From: Lysobacterales bacterium
GTDB taxonomy: Bacteria; Pseudomonadota; Gammaproteobacteria; Xanthomonadales; SZUA-36
Length of the DNA stretch: 64,000 nucleotides
Assembly (NCBI GenBank): GCA_013002505.1
Contig: JABDJL010000123.1
Span: 27,541 to 91,540, forward strand
Reading direction: 5' to 3'
Made by a program: the position numbers and the translations under genes. The notes under the pieces were generated by a model. It saw only the letters and a program-made list of their open reading frames with translations, was not told the DNA's origin and did no database searches. Positions 18,110-28,529 of this stretch are shown piece by piece. Each line of letters opens with the position of its first letter. Positions within the stretch are counted from its first letter, which is position 1.

Positions 18110-18718
18110 ATGCGCCTGATCGGTTCCCTGACCAGCCCGTTCGTCCGTTTTGTACGGGTCACATTGGCAGAACTTTGTGTTGAGCACGAATTCGAGGTCA
18201 CCGGGCCTTTCGGCAAGACCAGCCCGGAACACGAGCGCATCATCAATTCGGCCAACCCGCTGATGAAGGTTCCGGTGCTGGATACCGGTGATCATGTCAT
18301 TATTGATTCGCGGATTATCGTCAACTGGCTGTTAAGGCACCATTCATCGGATGGACGCTTTGGCGCAGATTTCCCGGAAACGCTCGCTCGCGAAAATGTC
18401 CTGAGTACCATTTATGGCGTGCTCGAAGCAGGCATCCTGAGATTCATCATTCAAATGAGCCACCCGGAGATCGACATGAATGCTGCATACATGGCGCGAT
18501 CGATCGAACGGGTTCACAGTGGTCTCAGCGCCCTGGAACACGACCCCGACATCACCGAGTCGTTCGGGCCGCCCGAGGCACTGTTGGTTTGCGGTCTGGA
18601 ATGGATGCGCAAGCGGCAAGTCTACGACTGGTCTGTGCACAGGCGGCTGGTGGAAATACACGCTCAGCACGCCGAGCGTGATTCGCTGGTAAACACGCGA
18701 ATACCCGATAAAATCTAG
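18110..18718 (+). CDS. glutathione S-transferase-like protein
   Basis: A 202-residue protein with a thioredoxin-like N-terminal half (MRLIGSLTSPFVRFVRVTL) and an all-helical C-terminal half, the GST plan. The cis-proline segment NPLMKVPVLD and the following IIDSRIIVNWLL match the glutathione-binding part of the family. A serine in the TSPFVR region takes the place of the catalytic residue seen in many bacterial GSTs. The substrate is unknown. It begins 32 nt after rho, so it may be co-transcribed with it. Confidence 0.82.
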   Translation: MRLIGSLTSPFVRFVRVTLAELCVEHEFEVTGPFGKTSPEHERIINSANPLMKVPVLDTGDHVIIDSRIIVNWLLRHHSSDGRFGADFPETLARENVLSTIYGVLEAGILRFIIQMSHPEIDMNAAYMARSIERVHSGLSALEHDPDITESFGPPEALLVCGLEWMRKRQVYDWSVHRRLVEIHAQHAERDSLVNTRIPDKI

Positions 18719-18891
18719 ATTCAGTTCGCAATCCGGTAATATTCAGCGGCAGGTTCTGGCTGCGGCATTTTCCTGCCCAGAGCAAGTACGAAAAGCCCGG
18801 CACTGGCTGCCTGCCGTACGGACAGTTCGCTCTGTCACAAAGACGGGCCCTTACCGTTGACGTCCCACAACCACGGCCCAAAAATCCCTGC

Positions 18892-20439
18892 ATGAGAAAA
18901 AGTCGCAACCGGGGCTGGGGCTTGCTGGCGTTGCTGGTAGCGTCTGGCCAGGCGTGGCCCGGTGCAATCGAGTCATCCTACCGTGCAGCACGCGAAATCA
19001 TCGATGCGTCGGTGGTGGCCATGCAGGCGGAACGTTGGATAACGGAGCCTGTTCCACTGCTGATCGTGGCCAGCGGCACCTTGTTCATGGGTGCCGAGAA
19101 CCAGGGCTTTGCGCCCGGCGAGCCAACCCCTACCATGTTCCATGAATCATGGGCGTTTGACCCCGAGTCCGGCATTTTAGGTCGAGAGTATCGCCATGCA
19201 CGCCACGACGGAACGAAAGAATGGAGCAAGGAAATTTTTCAGCCCGACGGCGCTCGCTGGTTCGTGGACATGGCCTCGGGCAATTCATTTTTCCAGGCGC
19301 CAGTCCTGGCCGGGGATGCCCGTAATGCTACCCTGCGCCGTTTTCCGTCGCAGTTGCTCAAGGAAGCACTTGCACGCCCGGAATCGTTGCGCGCAATAGG
19401 ACGTTACGGGCCCTTTGAAGGTATTCAGGCCCTGACTGGAGCTGAAGCCAGCCTGAGCCTTTTTTTCGGCCGCGAAAGCAAGATGCTCGGCTGGGTCGAA
19501 TACCTTGTCGACCTGCCATCGTTTACCGACAGCACCGTCAGTTGGCGATATTCGGCGTACCGCCCGGTCCCCGGCGCCGGCCATGTGCCTTATGAATACA
19601 CGGTCCATATCAACGAAGCGGTACACCTTGACATGCGGGTAAATTCAGTCAGCACGGATATCAGCACCGTGCGTGACTTTCTCAGTATTCCCAATGCGGA
19701 AAAAACCCCGAACAACGCGGCCATTGTGCCGCCGCCGTGGCATCGCGCCGAGCTCGTTGAGGCCGGTAACGGTGTTTGGCTAATACGCCATCTGCGCACC
19801 GGTTTCCACATGATGTTCGTGGAATTCGAAAATTACCTGCTGGCAGTAGATGCTCCCTCGGGCTATCCGTTGTTGCAGGAGCTGCCGGCCGGCGATGTAA
19901 TTGGAAAATACAATGAAAACAGCCTCGTTGATCACGCATTGAAAATGCTTTCGGAGCGCGTTCCCGGAAAACCGGTGCGCTACGCCGTATTGACACATTT
20001 TCACAGCGACCATGCCGGGGGCGCCCTGGCGTACAAAGGCAACGACACCAGCCTGGTTGTTACAAAATCCGAAGCGCCGGCAGTGCGATCATTCCTGGCC
20101 GGCACGCACACCCTGTGCCCCGAACAACAAAACGGTCCTGTAAAAGTCAGGGAGGTCGGCGCCAGGCATATCATTAACGACGGCAATCAGCGCGTTGAGA
20201 TCCTGGACGTCGGCCCGAACCCGCACAGTAAGAATATGCTGGTGGCCTGGTTGCCCAAGCAGAAAATCCTGTACGTTTCAGACCTGTTGACCGGTTACTC
20301 GGATCGCCCCGATGATGCGCATGAGCACATGAACCGGTTCTTTCTGGACTGGGTGAAGAAGAAACACCTCAAACCCGAGGTCATCTACACCGCCCACGGC
20401 GGTGGACGGGTCATTCCTGCGCCAGGGGAAAGCGGCTAG
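18892..20439 (+). CDS. secreted metallo-beta-lactamase-fold hydrolase
   Basis: A 515-residue protein with an N-terminal signal-peptide-like segment (positively charged start, then [15 protein letters not shown]). The first 300 residues form a domain I do not recognise. The metal site is HFHSDH at residues 369-374, followed by later histidines in VGPNPHSKN and TAHGGG and an aspartate in [11 protein letters not shown], the pattern of a two-metal MBL hydrolase. Substrate is unknown; it does not look like a true beta-lactamase. Its stop codon interlocks with that of prpD on the other strand, so no terminator separates them. Confidence 0.82.
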   Translation: MRKSRNRGWGLLALLVASGQAWPGAIESSYRAAREIIDASVVAMQAERWITEPVPLLIVASGTLFMGAENQGFAPGEPTPTMFHESWAFDPESGILGREYRHARHDGTKEWSKEIFQPDGARWFVDMASGNSFFQAPVLAGDARNATLRRFPSQLLKEALARPESLRAIGRYGPFEGIQALTGAEASLSLFFGRESKMLGWVEYLVDLPSFTDSTVSWRYSAYRPVPGAGHVPYEYTVHINEAVHLDMRVNSVSTDISTVRDFLSIPNAEKTPNNAAIVPPPWHRAELVEAGNGVWLIRHLRTGFHMMFVEFENYLLAVDAPSGYPLLQELPAGDVIGKYNENSLVDHALKMLSERVPGKPVRYAVLTHFHSDHAGGALAYKGNDTSLVVTKSEAPAVRSFLAGTHTLCPEQQNGPVKVREVGARHIINDGNQRVEILDVGPNPHSKNMLVAWLPKQKILYVSDLLTGYSDRPDDAHEHMNRFFLDWVKKKHLKPEVIYTAHGGGRVIPAPGESG

Positions 20440-21884
20440 CTAACCCACAAATCAACGAAATCGGATACCGGCATTTTTTCCAGCTTTTGCTGGTCGCTGC
20501 AGGCATCCAAAATTGCCGCCGCACTGTCAGCGTCATAGTGGTCCTTGACGGCAGACTGAAACTTCTGGATCAGCACTGGAATGCCCTCGTCCCGGCGCCT
20601 GCGGTGACCAATCGGATACGAGATTTCCACTCTTTTTGTTGAACTGCCGTCCTTGAAATACACCTGGATCGCGTTACCGATTCCACGCTTTTCCGGATCG
20701 AAGTAATCCGCCGTGAACGATTCGTTTTCGCGCACCTCCATTCGCTGGCGCAATGCGTCGATACGCGGGTCAGCAGCCGTGTCGTCCTTGTAGCTGTCAG
20801 CGGTAAGCTGCCCAAAAATCAATGGTACGGCGACCATGTACTGCAGGCAGTGATCGCGGTCGGCATAGTTGTCCAGCGGCCCGGTTTTGTCGATGATCCG
20901 CACAGCGGCTTCCTGGGTCTCGATAACAATCCGGTCAATCTCATCGATGCGGTTCGCCACCTCGGCATGCAATTGCATCGCACATTCAACCGCGGTCTGG
21001 GCATGGAATTCGGCCGGGAAGGAAATCTTGAACAAGACATTTTCCATGACATAACTGCCATACGGTCGTTGGAAACGAAATGGTTTGCCATCAAAAAGCA
21101 CATCGTAGAATCCCCAGCGCTTTGCGCTCAGCGCCGAGGGATAGCCCATTTCACCGCTCATCGCCATCAATGCGTGGGTGACCGCCCGGCGGCACGCATC
21201 GCCAGCGGCCCAGCTTTTACGGGAACCGGTGTTTGGCGCGTGGCGGTAGGTGCGCAGCGCGCCTCCGTCAATCCAGGCATTGGACAGCGCATTGATGACC
21301 TGCTGGCGATTTCCTCCCAACATCCGGGTCACGACAGCAGTCGATGCGGCCCGCACCAGCAGCACATGGTCGAGACCGACCTTGTTGTAGCTGTTTTCAA
21401 GCGCCAGCACGCCCTGGATTTCGTGGGCCTTGATCATGGCGGTCAACACATCCCTGATCGACAACGGCTCGCCACCTTCACTGCCCCGTTTTCGGGACAG
21501 GTAATCGGCCACGGCAAGGATCGCGCCGAGGTTGTCTGAAGGGTGGCCCCATTCCGCGGCCAGCCACGTGTCGTTGAAATCCAGGTAACGGATCAGGGTA
21601 CCTAGATTAAATGCCGCCTGGACCGGGTCGAGTTCATAGGCGGTACCCGGCACCCGCGCGCCATGCTTCATCTCTGCACCGGGAACCAGTGGACCCAGCA
21701 AACGTGTGCAGTCCGGATATTTTAACGCCAGCAGTGAACAGGCCAGGCTGTCCATCAGGCAATGGCGCGCCGTGGTGTACGCCAGGTCGCTGTCAAGAGG
21801 GTAATCGCAAACAAAATTGGCGATGTCGACCAGTTCCTGGTCGGGGTTGGGCCGCTGGGCAGCGCGGGAATCATGCTGGGACAT
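20436..21884 (-). CDS. prpD: MmgE/PrpD family 2-methylcitrate dehydratase
   Basis: Member of the MmgE/PrpD family, which dehydrates 2-methylcitrate in the methylcitrate cycle of propionate breakdown. The 482-residue protein has the opening helices with [16 protein letters not shown], the substrate-region [20 protein letters not shown], and later [14 protein letters not shown] and [17 protein letters not shown], all PrpD-type segments. PrpD is preferred to a generic MmgE name because prpC and prpB lie nearby on the same strand, 4.5 kb upstream in its own reading direction. It has its own short leader with a GAGTGA ribosome binding site. Confidence 0.88.
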   Translation of the reverse strand: MSQHDSRAAQRPNPDQELVDIANFVCDYPLDSDLAYTTARHCLMDSLACSLLALKYPDCTRLLGPLVPGAEMKHGARVPGTAYELDPVQAAFNLGTLIRYLDFNDTWLAAEWGHPSDNLGAILAVADYLSRKRGSEGGEPLSIRDVLTAMIKAHEIQGVLALENSYNKVGLDHVLLVRAASTAVVTRMLGGNRQQVINALSNAWIDGGALRTYRHAPNTGSRKSWAAGDACRRAVTHALMAMSGEMGYPSALSAKRWGFYDVLFDGKPFRFQRPYGSYVMENVLFKISFPAEFHAQTAVECAMQLHAEVANRIDEIDRIVIETQEAAVRIIDKTGPLDNYADRDHCLQYMVAVPLIFGQLTADSYKDDTAADPRIDALRQRMEVRENESFTADYFDPEKRGIGNAIQVYFKDGSSTKRVEISYPIGHRRRRDEGIPVLIQKFQSAVKDHYDADSAAAILDACSDQQKLEKMPVSDFVDLWVS

Positions 21885-22341
21885 TACAAATCACTCTTGT
21901 GGGATCAATTCAGGAGCCGGGTATTTTACGTGAATGAATCGTTACCAGGCGAACCGATTTCGATTGCCAGGCATCACTGCAGTGCAAGCTTGTAAACCGG
22001 AAGGGCCACCCGGCCGGTCTGAGCAGCTTCATGTTGTCCCTTGAGGCGCGTTGAAACGCCACTTACTTAAGCAAATACATGCGGAATGAAGGAAAAGCCA
22101 TTGATAGTTCTACTAATGAAAAAATCCAGTTGCCTGTCAAACGCCTGACATATTGATCACGCAGGATATTGCAAGTTTCAGCGCAATAAAAACTGTGACA
22201 GAATGACGCGCTCACGGGGGCATTCTCTTACGAATTCACCAGAAGATTGCCATTAAAAAACTGGGAAAATCACGGCCCGGCAGAATCAAACTGGGCGCCC
22301 CATCAAGAAAAAGAATGACCAAGCACAACAGAGGGACTCTC
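21885..22341. other. divergent intergenic region between prpD and the nuclease gene
   Basis: This 457-nt region separates divergent starts. No open reading frame with family features is seen. The AT-rich second half (about 22075-22310) probably holds the nuclease promoter, but no clear -35/-10 pair was found. A small hairpin GGCG-CGTTGAAA-CGCC lies near 22045. The prpD promoter is expected in the first 100 nt. Confidence 0.4.
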
Positions 22342-25300
22342 ATGCAACAACAAGCCGATTATCCGCTCTCCCATCATTTCGCCCGCTCCATGCTAAGCCA
22401 TACGAGCAGGGTAATTTTTTTGATTTTGTGTCTCGCCACGAGTCCCCTGATGGCCCAGACCCTGATCAACGAGATTCGCATCGACCAGCCGAGTACTGAT
22501 AATGATGAGTACTTCGAGTTGTTGGGTGCGCCCGGCGCCAGCCTGGCTGGCCTGACCTACCTCGTCATCGGTGACGGAGCCGGCGGCAGCGGCACAATCG
22601 AAGCGGTGGTTGACCTGTCCGGACAATCTATTGCGGGCAGCGGTTTGTTTGTGGCGGCAGAATCGACCTTCAGCCTGGGCACGGCAGATTTCACGACTTC
22701 GCTGAACTTTGAGAATAGCGACAACGTCACGCATTTGCTGGTCAGCGGTTTCAGCGGCAGCAACGGTGACGACCTCGATACCAATGACGACGGTGTGCTC
22801 GATAGCACGCCGTGGACCAGCATTGATGATTGCGTGGCCCTGATCGAATCTGTTGGCTCCGGTGATCAGGTTTATTGTGCTACCGGCAATGGCCCGGATG
22901 GCAGTTTTGTACCAGCACACAGCTACTTTTGTCCGGGCGGTTGGGAGATCGGTGCATTTGATCCGGTTGCAGGTGACGACACCCCGGGTTCGGCCAATAC
23001 ATGCGGCGACAGCCCTCCATCTGTAGTCAGCACTACTCCGGCCAATGGCGCGACCGGCGTTGGCCTTGGCGATAACATCGAGATTAATTTCAGCGAAGAC
23101 GTCGTCGTGGCAGGCGCCTGGTTCGATATCAATTGTGGCACCAGCGGAAACCACCCGGCCATGGTGTCCGGTGGCCCGCAGAGCTATACCCTGAATCCTG
23201 ATGCTGATTTTGTCGTCAGCGAAGCCTGCACGGTCGATATCTTTGCCGCGCAGGTCACCGACAGTGACAGCGATGACCCACCCGATAACATGGCCGCGGA
23301 CTTCCAGTTCAGTTTCGACACCAACCCGCTGGTTGTTTCCGACCTGGTCATCAACGAAGTGGACTACGACCAGTCTGGCACCGATGCTGCCGAGTTCATC
23401 GAGATCCGTAACAATGGCGGCAGCGATGTGAGCCTGGCGGGACATTCCCTGGTACTGGTCAACGGCAGTAATGACTCGGTATACAACACCATCAACCTGC
23501 CCCCGGTATTGCTGGGCGCAGGCGAGTACTTCGTGGTCTGTGGCGATGCAGCCAACATTTTCAACTGTGACCTGGATGTGACCCCAAACACCAACCTGGT
23601 CCAGAACGGTTCACCGGACGCGGTAGCGCTGTTCGCAGGCGCAACCCTGCTGGACACCGTTAGCTACGAGGGAGACACCGGCGCACCTTACACCGAGGGC
23701 TCCGGCTCCGGGCTTGAGGATAGTCCTTCAGAAGACTTTAGCGGAATTTCGCGCTTCCCGGATGGCACTGACACCAACGTCAACAACGTGGACTTCAGTC
23801 CACGCTGTGTCACGCCAGGGGCGGCCAATACCGCTGACACCAGTGGCTGTGAAGACCCTCGACCGCCGGCACTCAGGATTAACGAGATTGACTATGATCA
23901 ACCGGGCGGCGATGCAGCCGAATTCGTGGAAATCATCAATGCCGGCAACTCTTCAGCTGATCTGACAGGCATTGAACTGGTGCTGGTCAACGGTAGCGGC
24001 GGCGGAGCGGTGATTTACAACACCATAGCCCTGCCAGCCGTCAGTCTTGCACCATTCGATTACTTCGTGGTTTGCGCCAACGCCGCCAACACCGCGAATT
24101 GCGACCTGGACGCCAGCCCTAACACTAATTTCCTGCAAAATGGCGCGCCAGACGCCGTGGCGTTGGTCAGCGGTAGCCTGGTGCTGGACACGGTCAGTTA
24201 CGAAGGTGACACTGCTGCGCCCTACACCGAAGGCTCGGGTGCGGGCTTGTCCGACTCCGGTTCCTCGGGGCAGGATCACAAGGGCATCTCGCGCTTTCCA
24301 AACGGCACCGACACGAATCAAAACAACGCCGACTTGTCATTTGCCTGCATCACTCCGGGTATAGCCAATACATCCCTGGACAGCGGATGTTCGCCCAACG
24401 GGCCCGTCCGGGAAATCTTCGAAATTCAGGGCAGTGGCTCAGCTTCGCCCTTCGATGGCCAGGGTGTGGCAACGGAAGATAACGTCGTTACAGCGGTCGG
24501 CACTGACGGATTCTTCATGCAAACGCCAACCGCGCGAGATGACGCCGATATCGACACTTCAAATGGCATTTTCGTATTCACCGGCGCGGCACCAGCTGTG
24601 GCTGTAGGTGACCAGGTTGATGTCGCCGGCGCAGTCAATGAATTCTTTGATTTTACCGAATTTGCCCTGGGAAGTACGTACAGCGTAGACAGTAGCGGTA
24701 ACCCGGTTCCTGCAGCCGTGACATTCGATGACACGGTACCCTCGCCGGACCCAATGGCGCCAAGTTGTTCCATTGAGTTCGAGTGCTACGAAGGCATGTT
24801 GGTCGAGATTGTCGATGGCACCGTGACTGGCCCCAACCAGGGCTTCGGAAGCGATCCGATCGCCGAGGTGCATATCACGGCAGCCAGCGCGCGAACCTTC
24901 CGCGAACCTGGTATCGAGTTCCCGGGTTTGTTCGGCTTCCCCGAGTGGGACGGAAACCCCGAAGTCTTTGAGCTCGATCCGGACAAGCTCGGCTTGCCCA
25001 ACCAGATTATTCCGGCGGGTTCCGGGTTCTCTGCAACGGGCGTGATTGGCTTCGAGTTCGGTGGCTACGAGTTATGGCCATCCAGCCTGACCGTGACACC
25101 GGCGCCACTGCCCGTTGCCGTCAGGAACCGCGAAATAGCCGAAATGACGGTTGGCGCACTGAACCTGTTCCGGCTGTTCGACGACGTAGACAACGGCAAC
25201 AGCGAACAAGTCGTGGATCCTGCCGAGTATGCGCGGCGACTGGCCAAGTTCTCAGATTACATTCGCAATGTCATGGACGCGCCGGACATCCTGGCCGTAA

Positions 25301-26394
25301 GCGAGGTCGAAAGCCTGGCCGTTCTGCAGGACCTGGCGGATGTGATCAATCTTGACGACGCGACGATCAATTACGCGCCGTATCTCGAGGAAGGAAATGA
25401 TGTCGGTGGAATTGACGTCGGATTCATGGTGCTGGATACGGTCGCCGTGGACAGCGTCACGCAGCTTGGAAAGAACGTGCTCCACAGCTACGACAATAGT
25501 CTGCTCAACGACCGCCCACCCCTGCTGCTGGAAGGCAGGCAGATTGCCGACGGCAGTGATTTCCCGATTGCCGTGATTGCAATACACGGGCGTTCGCTGG
25601 GCGGCATTGATACGCCAGGGCCCGGAAATGGCGAGAGAGTGCGCCAGAAGCGATACGAGCAGGCGCAGTTCGTGGCCCAGCAGGTTCAGTTACTGCAGGA
25701 CGCCAACCCGGATATCAACCTGGTGGTGATTGGTGATTTCAATGGCTTTGAATTCACCGACGGTTACGTGGATGTTACGGGGTTCATGAAAGGTGACTTT
25801 GATCCTGCGGATAACCTGGTTTGCACCGTGTTTGGTAACCTCTGCACCGATCACGTCAATCCCGACCTGATCAACCAGATGCTGATGATCAATGCCGGCG
25901 AACGCTACTCCTTCAATTTCAGGGGTAATGCACAGGCGCTTGACCAGGCACTGACCAGCAGCGGCCTGGATGAACTGATCCGCGACTTCCAGATTGGGCG
26001 TGGCAACTCAGACGCTGCCGTAGACCTGATTAACGACGACAGCACGCCGCTGCGGTCCTCGGATCATGACGGCCTGGTGTTGTTCCTTAAGAAGGACAGC
26101 GACGGCGACGGGGTTACCGATGATGCCGATTACTGCCCCGGAACGATGATTCCGGAAGGCGCACCAACCCAGGAATTGCGAACCAACAATTTCGCGTTGG
26201 TGGATGATAACCGCCAGTTCGACAGCAACGATCCTGAAGGGGTTGGCCCCATGCAGTCATTCGATATTTTCGATACTGCAGGCTGCTCCTGCGAGCAAAT
26301 CGTCGTCGAGGCAGGCCTGGGTAAAGGCCACCTGAAGTTCGGTTGCAGCATCGGCGAAATGGAAGCCTGGGTGGACTGGGTCAACCAGCCCTGA
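22342..26394 (+). CDS. secreted lamin-tail/ExeM-type extracellular nuclease
   Basis: A 1350-residue secreted protein. The signal peptide covers about residues 17-39 and ends LMAQ. A lamin-tail domain follows (LINEIRIDQP, residues 41-220), then an SbsA/Big_5 Ig-like domain (about 224-332, TTPANGATGVG). Two lamin-tail-like repeats come next with an exact period of 176 residues (335 and 511), then an ExeM-like OB segment from about 689. The endonuclease/exonuclease/phosphatase domain (about 934-1250) has ALNLF, VSEVES, AIHGRSLGG, VIGDFNGF and SDHDG (H1242). A calcium-type DSDGDGVTDDADYCPG segment follows. Extracellular DNA degradation is the likely role. No C-terminal sorting tail is seen. ATG 22342 has a GAGGGA ribosome binding site; 22315 is an alternative. 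Confidence 0.88.
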   Translation: MQQQADYPLSHHFARSMLSHTSRVIFLILCLATSPLMAQTLINEIRIDQPSTDNDEYFELLGAPGASLAGLTYLVIGDGAGGSGTIEAVVDLSGQSIAGSGLFVAAESTFSLGTADFTTSLNFENSDNVTHLLVSGFSGSNGDDLDTNDDGVLDSTPWTSIDDCVALIESVGSGDQVYCATGNGPDGSFVPAHSYFCPGGWEIGAFDPVAGDDTPGSANTCGDSPPSVVSTTPANGATGVGLGDNIEINFSEDVVVAGAWFDINCGTSGNHPAMVSGGPQSYTLNPDADFVVSEACTVDIFAAQVTDSDSDDPPDNMAADFQFSFDTNPLVVSDLVINEVDYDQSGTDAAEFIEIRNNGGSDVSLAGHSLVLVNGSNDSVYNTINLPPVLLGAGEYFVVCGDAANIFNCDLDVTPNTNLVQNGSPDAVALFAGATLLDTVSYEGDTGAPYTEGSGSGLEDSPSEDFSGISRFPDGTDTNVNNVDFSPRCVTPGAANTADTSGCEDPRPPALRINEIDYDQPGGDAAEFVEIINAGNSSADLTGIELVLVNGSGGGAVIYNTIALPAVSLAPFDYFVVCANAANTANCDLDASPNTNFLQNGAPDAVALVSGSLVLDTVSYEGDTAAPYTEGSGAGLSDSGSSGQDHKGISRFPNGTDTNQNNADLSFACITPGIANTSLDSGCSPNGPVREIFEIQGSGSASPFDGQGVATEDNVVTAVGTDGFFMQTPTARDDADIDTSNGIFVFTGAAPAVAVGDQVDVAGAVNEFFDFTEFALGSTYSVDSSGNPVPAAVTFDDTVPSPDPMAPSCSIEFECYEGMLVEIVDGTVTGPNQGFGSDPIAEVHITAASARTFREPGIEFPGLFGFPEWDGNPEVFELDPDKLGLPNQIIPAGSGFSATGVIGFEFGGYELWPSSLTVTPAPLPVAVRNREIAEMTVGALNLFRLFDDVDNGNSEQVVDPAEYARRLAKFSDYIRNVMDAPDILAVSEVESLAVLQDLADVINLDDATINYAPYLEEGNDVGGIDVGFMVLDTVAVDSVTQLGKNVLHSYDNSLLNDRPPLLLEGRQIADGSDFPIAVIAIHGRSLGGIDTPGPGNGERVRQKRYEQAQFVAQQVQLLQDANPDINLVVIGDFNGFEFTDGYVDVTGFMKGDFDPADNLVCTVFGNLCTDHVNPDLINQMLMINAGERYSFNFRGNAQALDQALTSSGLDELIRDFQIGRGNSDAAVDLINDDSTPLRSSDHDGLVLFLKKDSDGDGVTDDADYCPGTMIPEGAPTQELRTNNFALVDDNRQFDSNDPEGVGPMQSFDIFDTAGCSCEQIVVEAGLGKGHLKFGCSIGEMEAWVDWVNQP

Positions 26395-26403
26395 TTTCAG
26401 GGC

Positions 26404-26448
26404 CCAGGTACAAAAAACCCCGCTTCGGCGGGGTTTTTTTGTGCCTGG
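26404..26448. terminator. bidirectional terminator between the nuclease gene and prpC
   Basis: A GC stem ACCCCGC-TTCG-GCGGGGT is flanked by A and T runs, and the symmetry continues outward through ACAAAAAA/TTTTTTTGT to CCAGG/CCTGG. It can end the plus-strand nuclease transcript (stop 26394) and the minus-strand prpC transcript (stop 26453). Confidence 0.93.
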
Positions 26449-26452
26449 AAAT

Positions 26453-27574
26453 CTATCGTTGATCAATCGGTACGTACGGTCGGTCACCCGGGCCTGTGTA
26501 ATCTGCACCCGGACGGATGATGCGGTTATTGGCGCGCTGTTCAAAGCAGTGCGCAGCCCAGCCCGTGACGCGGGACATGACGAATATCGGCGTAAATAAC
26601 TTGGTCGGAATGCCCATGAAATGATAAGCGCTGGCATGGAAGAAATCCGCATTGGCGAACATGCCCTTCTCTTCCTTCATCACGCGTTCAACGGCATCAG
26701 AGACCGGGAACAAAACCCCATCGCCAACCTGCTCCGCCAACTGGCGTGACCATTCCTTGATAATGGAATTGCGCGGGTCGCGCTTTTTATAGACCGCGTG
26801 ACCGAAGCCCATGATCAGCTCTTTCGCCGCCAGCTTACGGTGTACATCCGCCACCGCCTCTTCCACCGAGGCATATTGCTCAATCATTTCCATGGCTGCC
26901 TCGTTCGCACCGCCATGCAATGGGCCACGTAAAGAACCGATGGCCGCCGTGACGCAGGAATGCAGGTCGGAAAGCGTCGAGGCGCAAACCCGCGCGGTAA
27001 ATGTCGAGGCATTGAATTCATGCTCGGCGTAAAGGATCAGCGATACGTCCATGACCCGCTTTTCGAGCTCGCTGGCCTCGCGACCGTGCAGCATGTGCAG
27101 GAAGTGTCCTCCAATGCCGGCCTCGCCCGTATCGGTGTCAACGCGCACGCCGTCATGGGAATAGCGATACCAGTAGGTCACGATCGCCGGTAACAGCGCC
27201 AATAAACGGTCAGCCACCTTCTGTTGATTTTCGAAATCTCCTTCCGGTTCGATATTGCCCAAAAATGAAGTCCCGGTGCGCATGACATCCATCGGGTGGG
27301 CGCTGGCCGGAATTCTTTCCAATACTTCACACAGTGCGGCCGGCAAGGCGCGCATGGACTGCAGGCGGGTGATATAGCCGTCGAGGTCATCCCGGGCAGG
27401 CAATTCACCCTTCAGGATCATGTAGGCCACTTCGTTGAAGGTCGATTGCTCGGCCAGTTCGACCACGTCGTAGCCACGATACCTGAGGCTGTTGCCTTCG
27501 GCCCCAACGGTGCAAACCGCGGTCTGGCCTGCCGATTGCCCGCGCAGGCCTGCGCCTGAATTCTTATCTGCCAT
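26453..27574 (-). CDS. prpC: 2-methylcitrate synthase
   Basis: Citrate-synthase-fold enzyme that joins propionyl-CoA and oxaloacetate into 2-methylcitrate. The 373-residue length fits the type II methylcitrate synthases. Active-site segments are EHEFNASTFTARV, GPLHGGANEA and MGFGHAVYKKRDPR, with the catalytic histidines and aspartate present. It is the last gene of the mdh-prpB-prpC unit, lies 6 nt after prpB and ends at a strong shared terminator. PrpC is preferred to citrate synthase because of this context. Confidence 0.94.
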   Translation of the reverse strand: MADKNSGAGLRGQSAGQTAVCTVGAEGNSLRYRGYDVVELAEQSTFNEVAYMILKGELPARDDLDGYITRLQSMRALPAALCEVLERIPASAHPMDVMRTGTSFLGNIEPEGDFENQQKVADRLLALLPAIVTYWYRYSHDGVRVDTDTGEAGIGGHFLHMLHGREASELEKRVMDVSLILYAEHEFNASTFTARVCASTLSDLHSCVTAAIGSLRGPLHGGANEAAMEMIEQYASVEEAVADVHRKLAAKELIMGFGHAVYKKRDPRNSIIKEWSRQLAEQVGDGVLFPVSDAVERVMKEEKGMFANADFFHASAYHFMGIPTKLFTPIFVMSRVTGWAAHCFEQRANNRIIRPGADYTGPGDRPYVPIDQR

Positions 27575-27580
27575 GGCTAG

Positions 27581-28465
27581 CTATTTCTCCTGTTCCTGTT
27601 CAAACAATTCATCCAGTTTCTGCTCATACTCGTGATAACCGAGAAAGTGATACAACTCCTCCCTGGTCTGCATCGAATCCAGAACATTTTTTTGGTGGCC
27701 GTCGCGAGCCAGTGCTTCGTACACCTTGAGCGCAGCCTTGTTCATGGCCCGGTAGGCCGAGCAACAATACAAGACGATGTCCACGCCGGCCTTGCCCAGT
27801 TCGGGCGTGGTAAACAGGGGGGTGTGGCCGAATTCCGTGATATTGGCCAACACCGGAACACCGGTCGCCTTGCTGAATGCCGTGTATTGCTCAAGCGTCT
27901 TGACTGCCTCGGGAAATATCATGTCGGCGCCGGCCTCTACACAGGTCACGGCGCGTTCCAGCGCAGCCTCCAGGCCCTCCACGGCCAGTGCGTCGGTGCG
28001 CGCCATGATGACAAAACCATCGTCATTTCTGGCATCCACCGCCGCCTTGATACGGTCCACCATCTCGTGGTGGCTGACAATGGCTTTTCCCGGCCGGTGA
28101 CCGCATCGTTTTTGTGCCACCTGGTCTTCAATATGCATCGCCGCGGCGCCGTCCCGGATCAATGATTTGACCGTGCGGGCAATATTGAATGCGCCACCAA
28201 AACCGGTATCCACGTCAACCAGCATGGGCAAGTCGCAAACGGCAGTAATGCGCCGGATGTCGGTCAATACATCTTCCAGCGTGCTGATTCCCAGGTCAGG
28301 CATACCCAGCGAGTTGGCTGCGACGCCGCCGCCTGACAGGTATATGGCGCGATGACCTGCCGCTTCGGCCATTCTCGCGGTGTACGCATTGATGGTACCG
28401 ACGACCTGTAACGGTGCATGGTCTTCCACCGCTTTTCTGAACCGGGTTCCCGGTGAATTTTTCAT
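27581..28465 (-). CDS. prpB: 2-methylisocitrate lyase
   Basis: Isocitrate-lyase superfamily enzyme that cleaves 2-methylisocitrate to pyruvate and succinate. At 294 residues it has the usual PrpB length. The catalytic loop is KRCGHRPGK, the Mg-binding segment is VDVDTGFGG, and the N-terminal substrate region reads [17 protein letters not shown], where GTINAY takes the place of the more common GAxNA. It lies 6 nt upstream of prpC and 64 nt after mdh in the direction of transcription. Confidence 0.94.
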   Translation of the reverse strand: MKNSPGTRFRKAVEDHAPLQVVGTINAYTARMAEAAGHRAIYLSGGGVAANSLGMPDLGISTLEDVLTDIRRITAVCDLPMLVDVDTGFGGAFNIARTVKSLIRDGAAAMHIEDQVAQKRCGHRPGKAIVSHHEMVDRIKAAVDARNDDGFVIMARTDALAVEGLEAALERAVTCVEAGADMIFPEAVKTLEQYTAFSKATGVPVLANITEFGHTPLFTTPELGKAGVDIVLYCCSAYRAMNKAALKVYEALARDGHQKNVLDSMQTREELYHFLGYHEYEQKLDELFEQEQEK

Positions 28466-28529
28466 AGAATCAGGGGCTTCCGTCTATTGTTTCAATATAG
28501 GCATATTTATTCCGGCAAATATCTTCTGT
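28466..28529 (-). promoter_or_regulatory. AT-rich mdh-prpB spacer, possible internal control site
   Basis: The 64-nt spacer is much richer in A and T than its neighbours. No exact -35/-10 pair at 17 nt spacing could be assigned. A role in separate prpB expression is only a suggestion from base composition. Confidence 0.25.
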
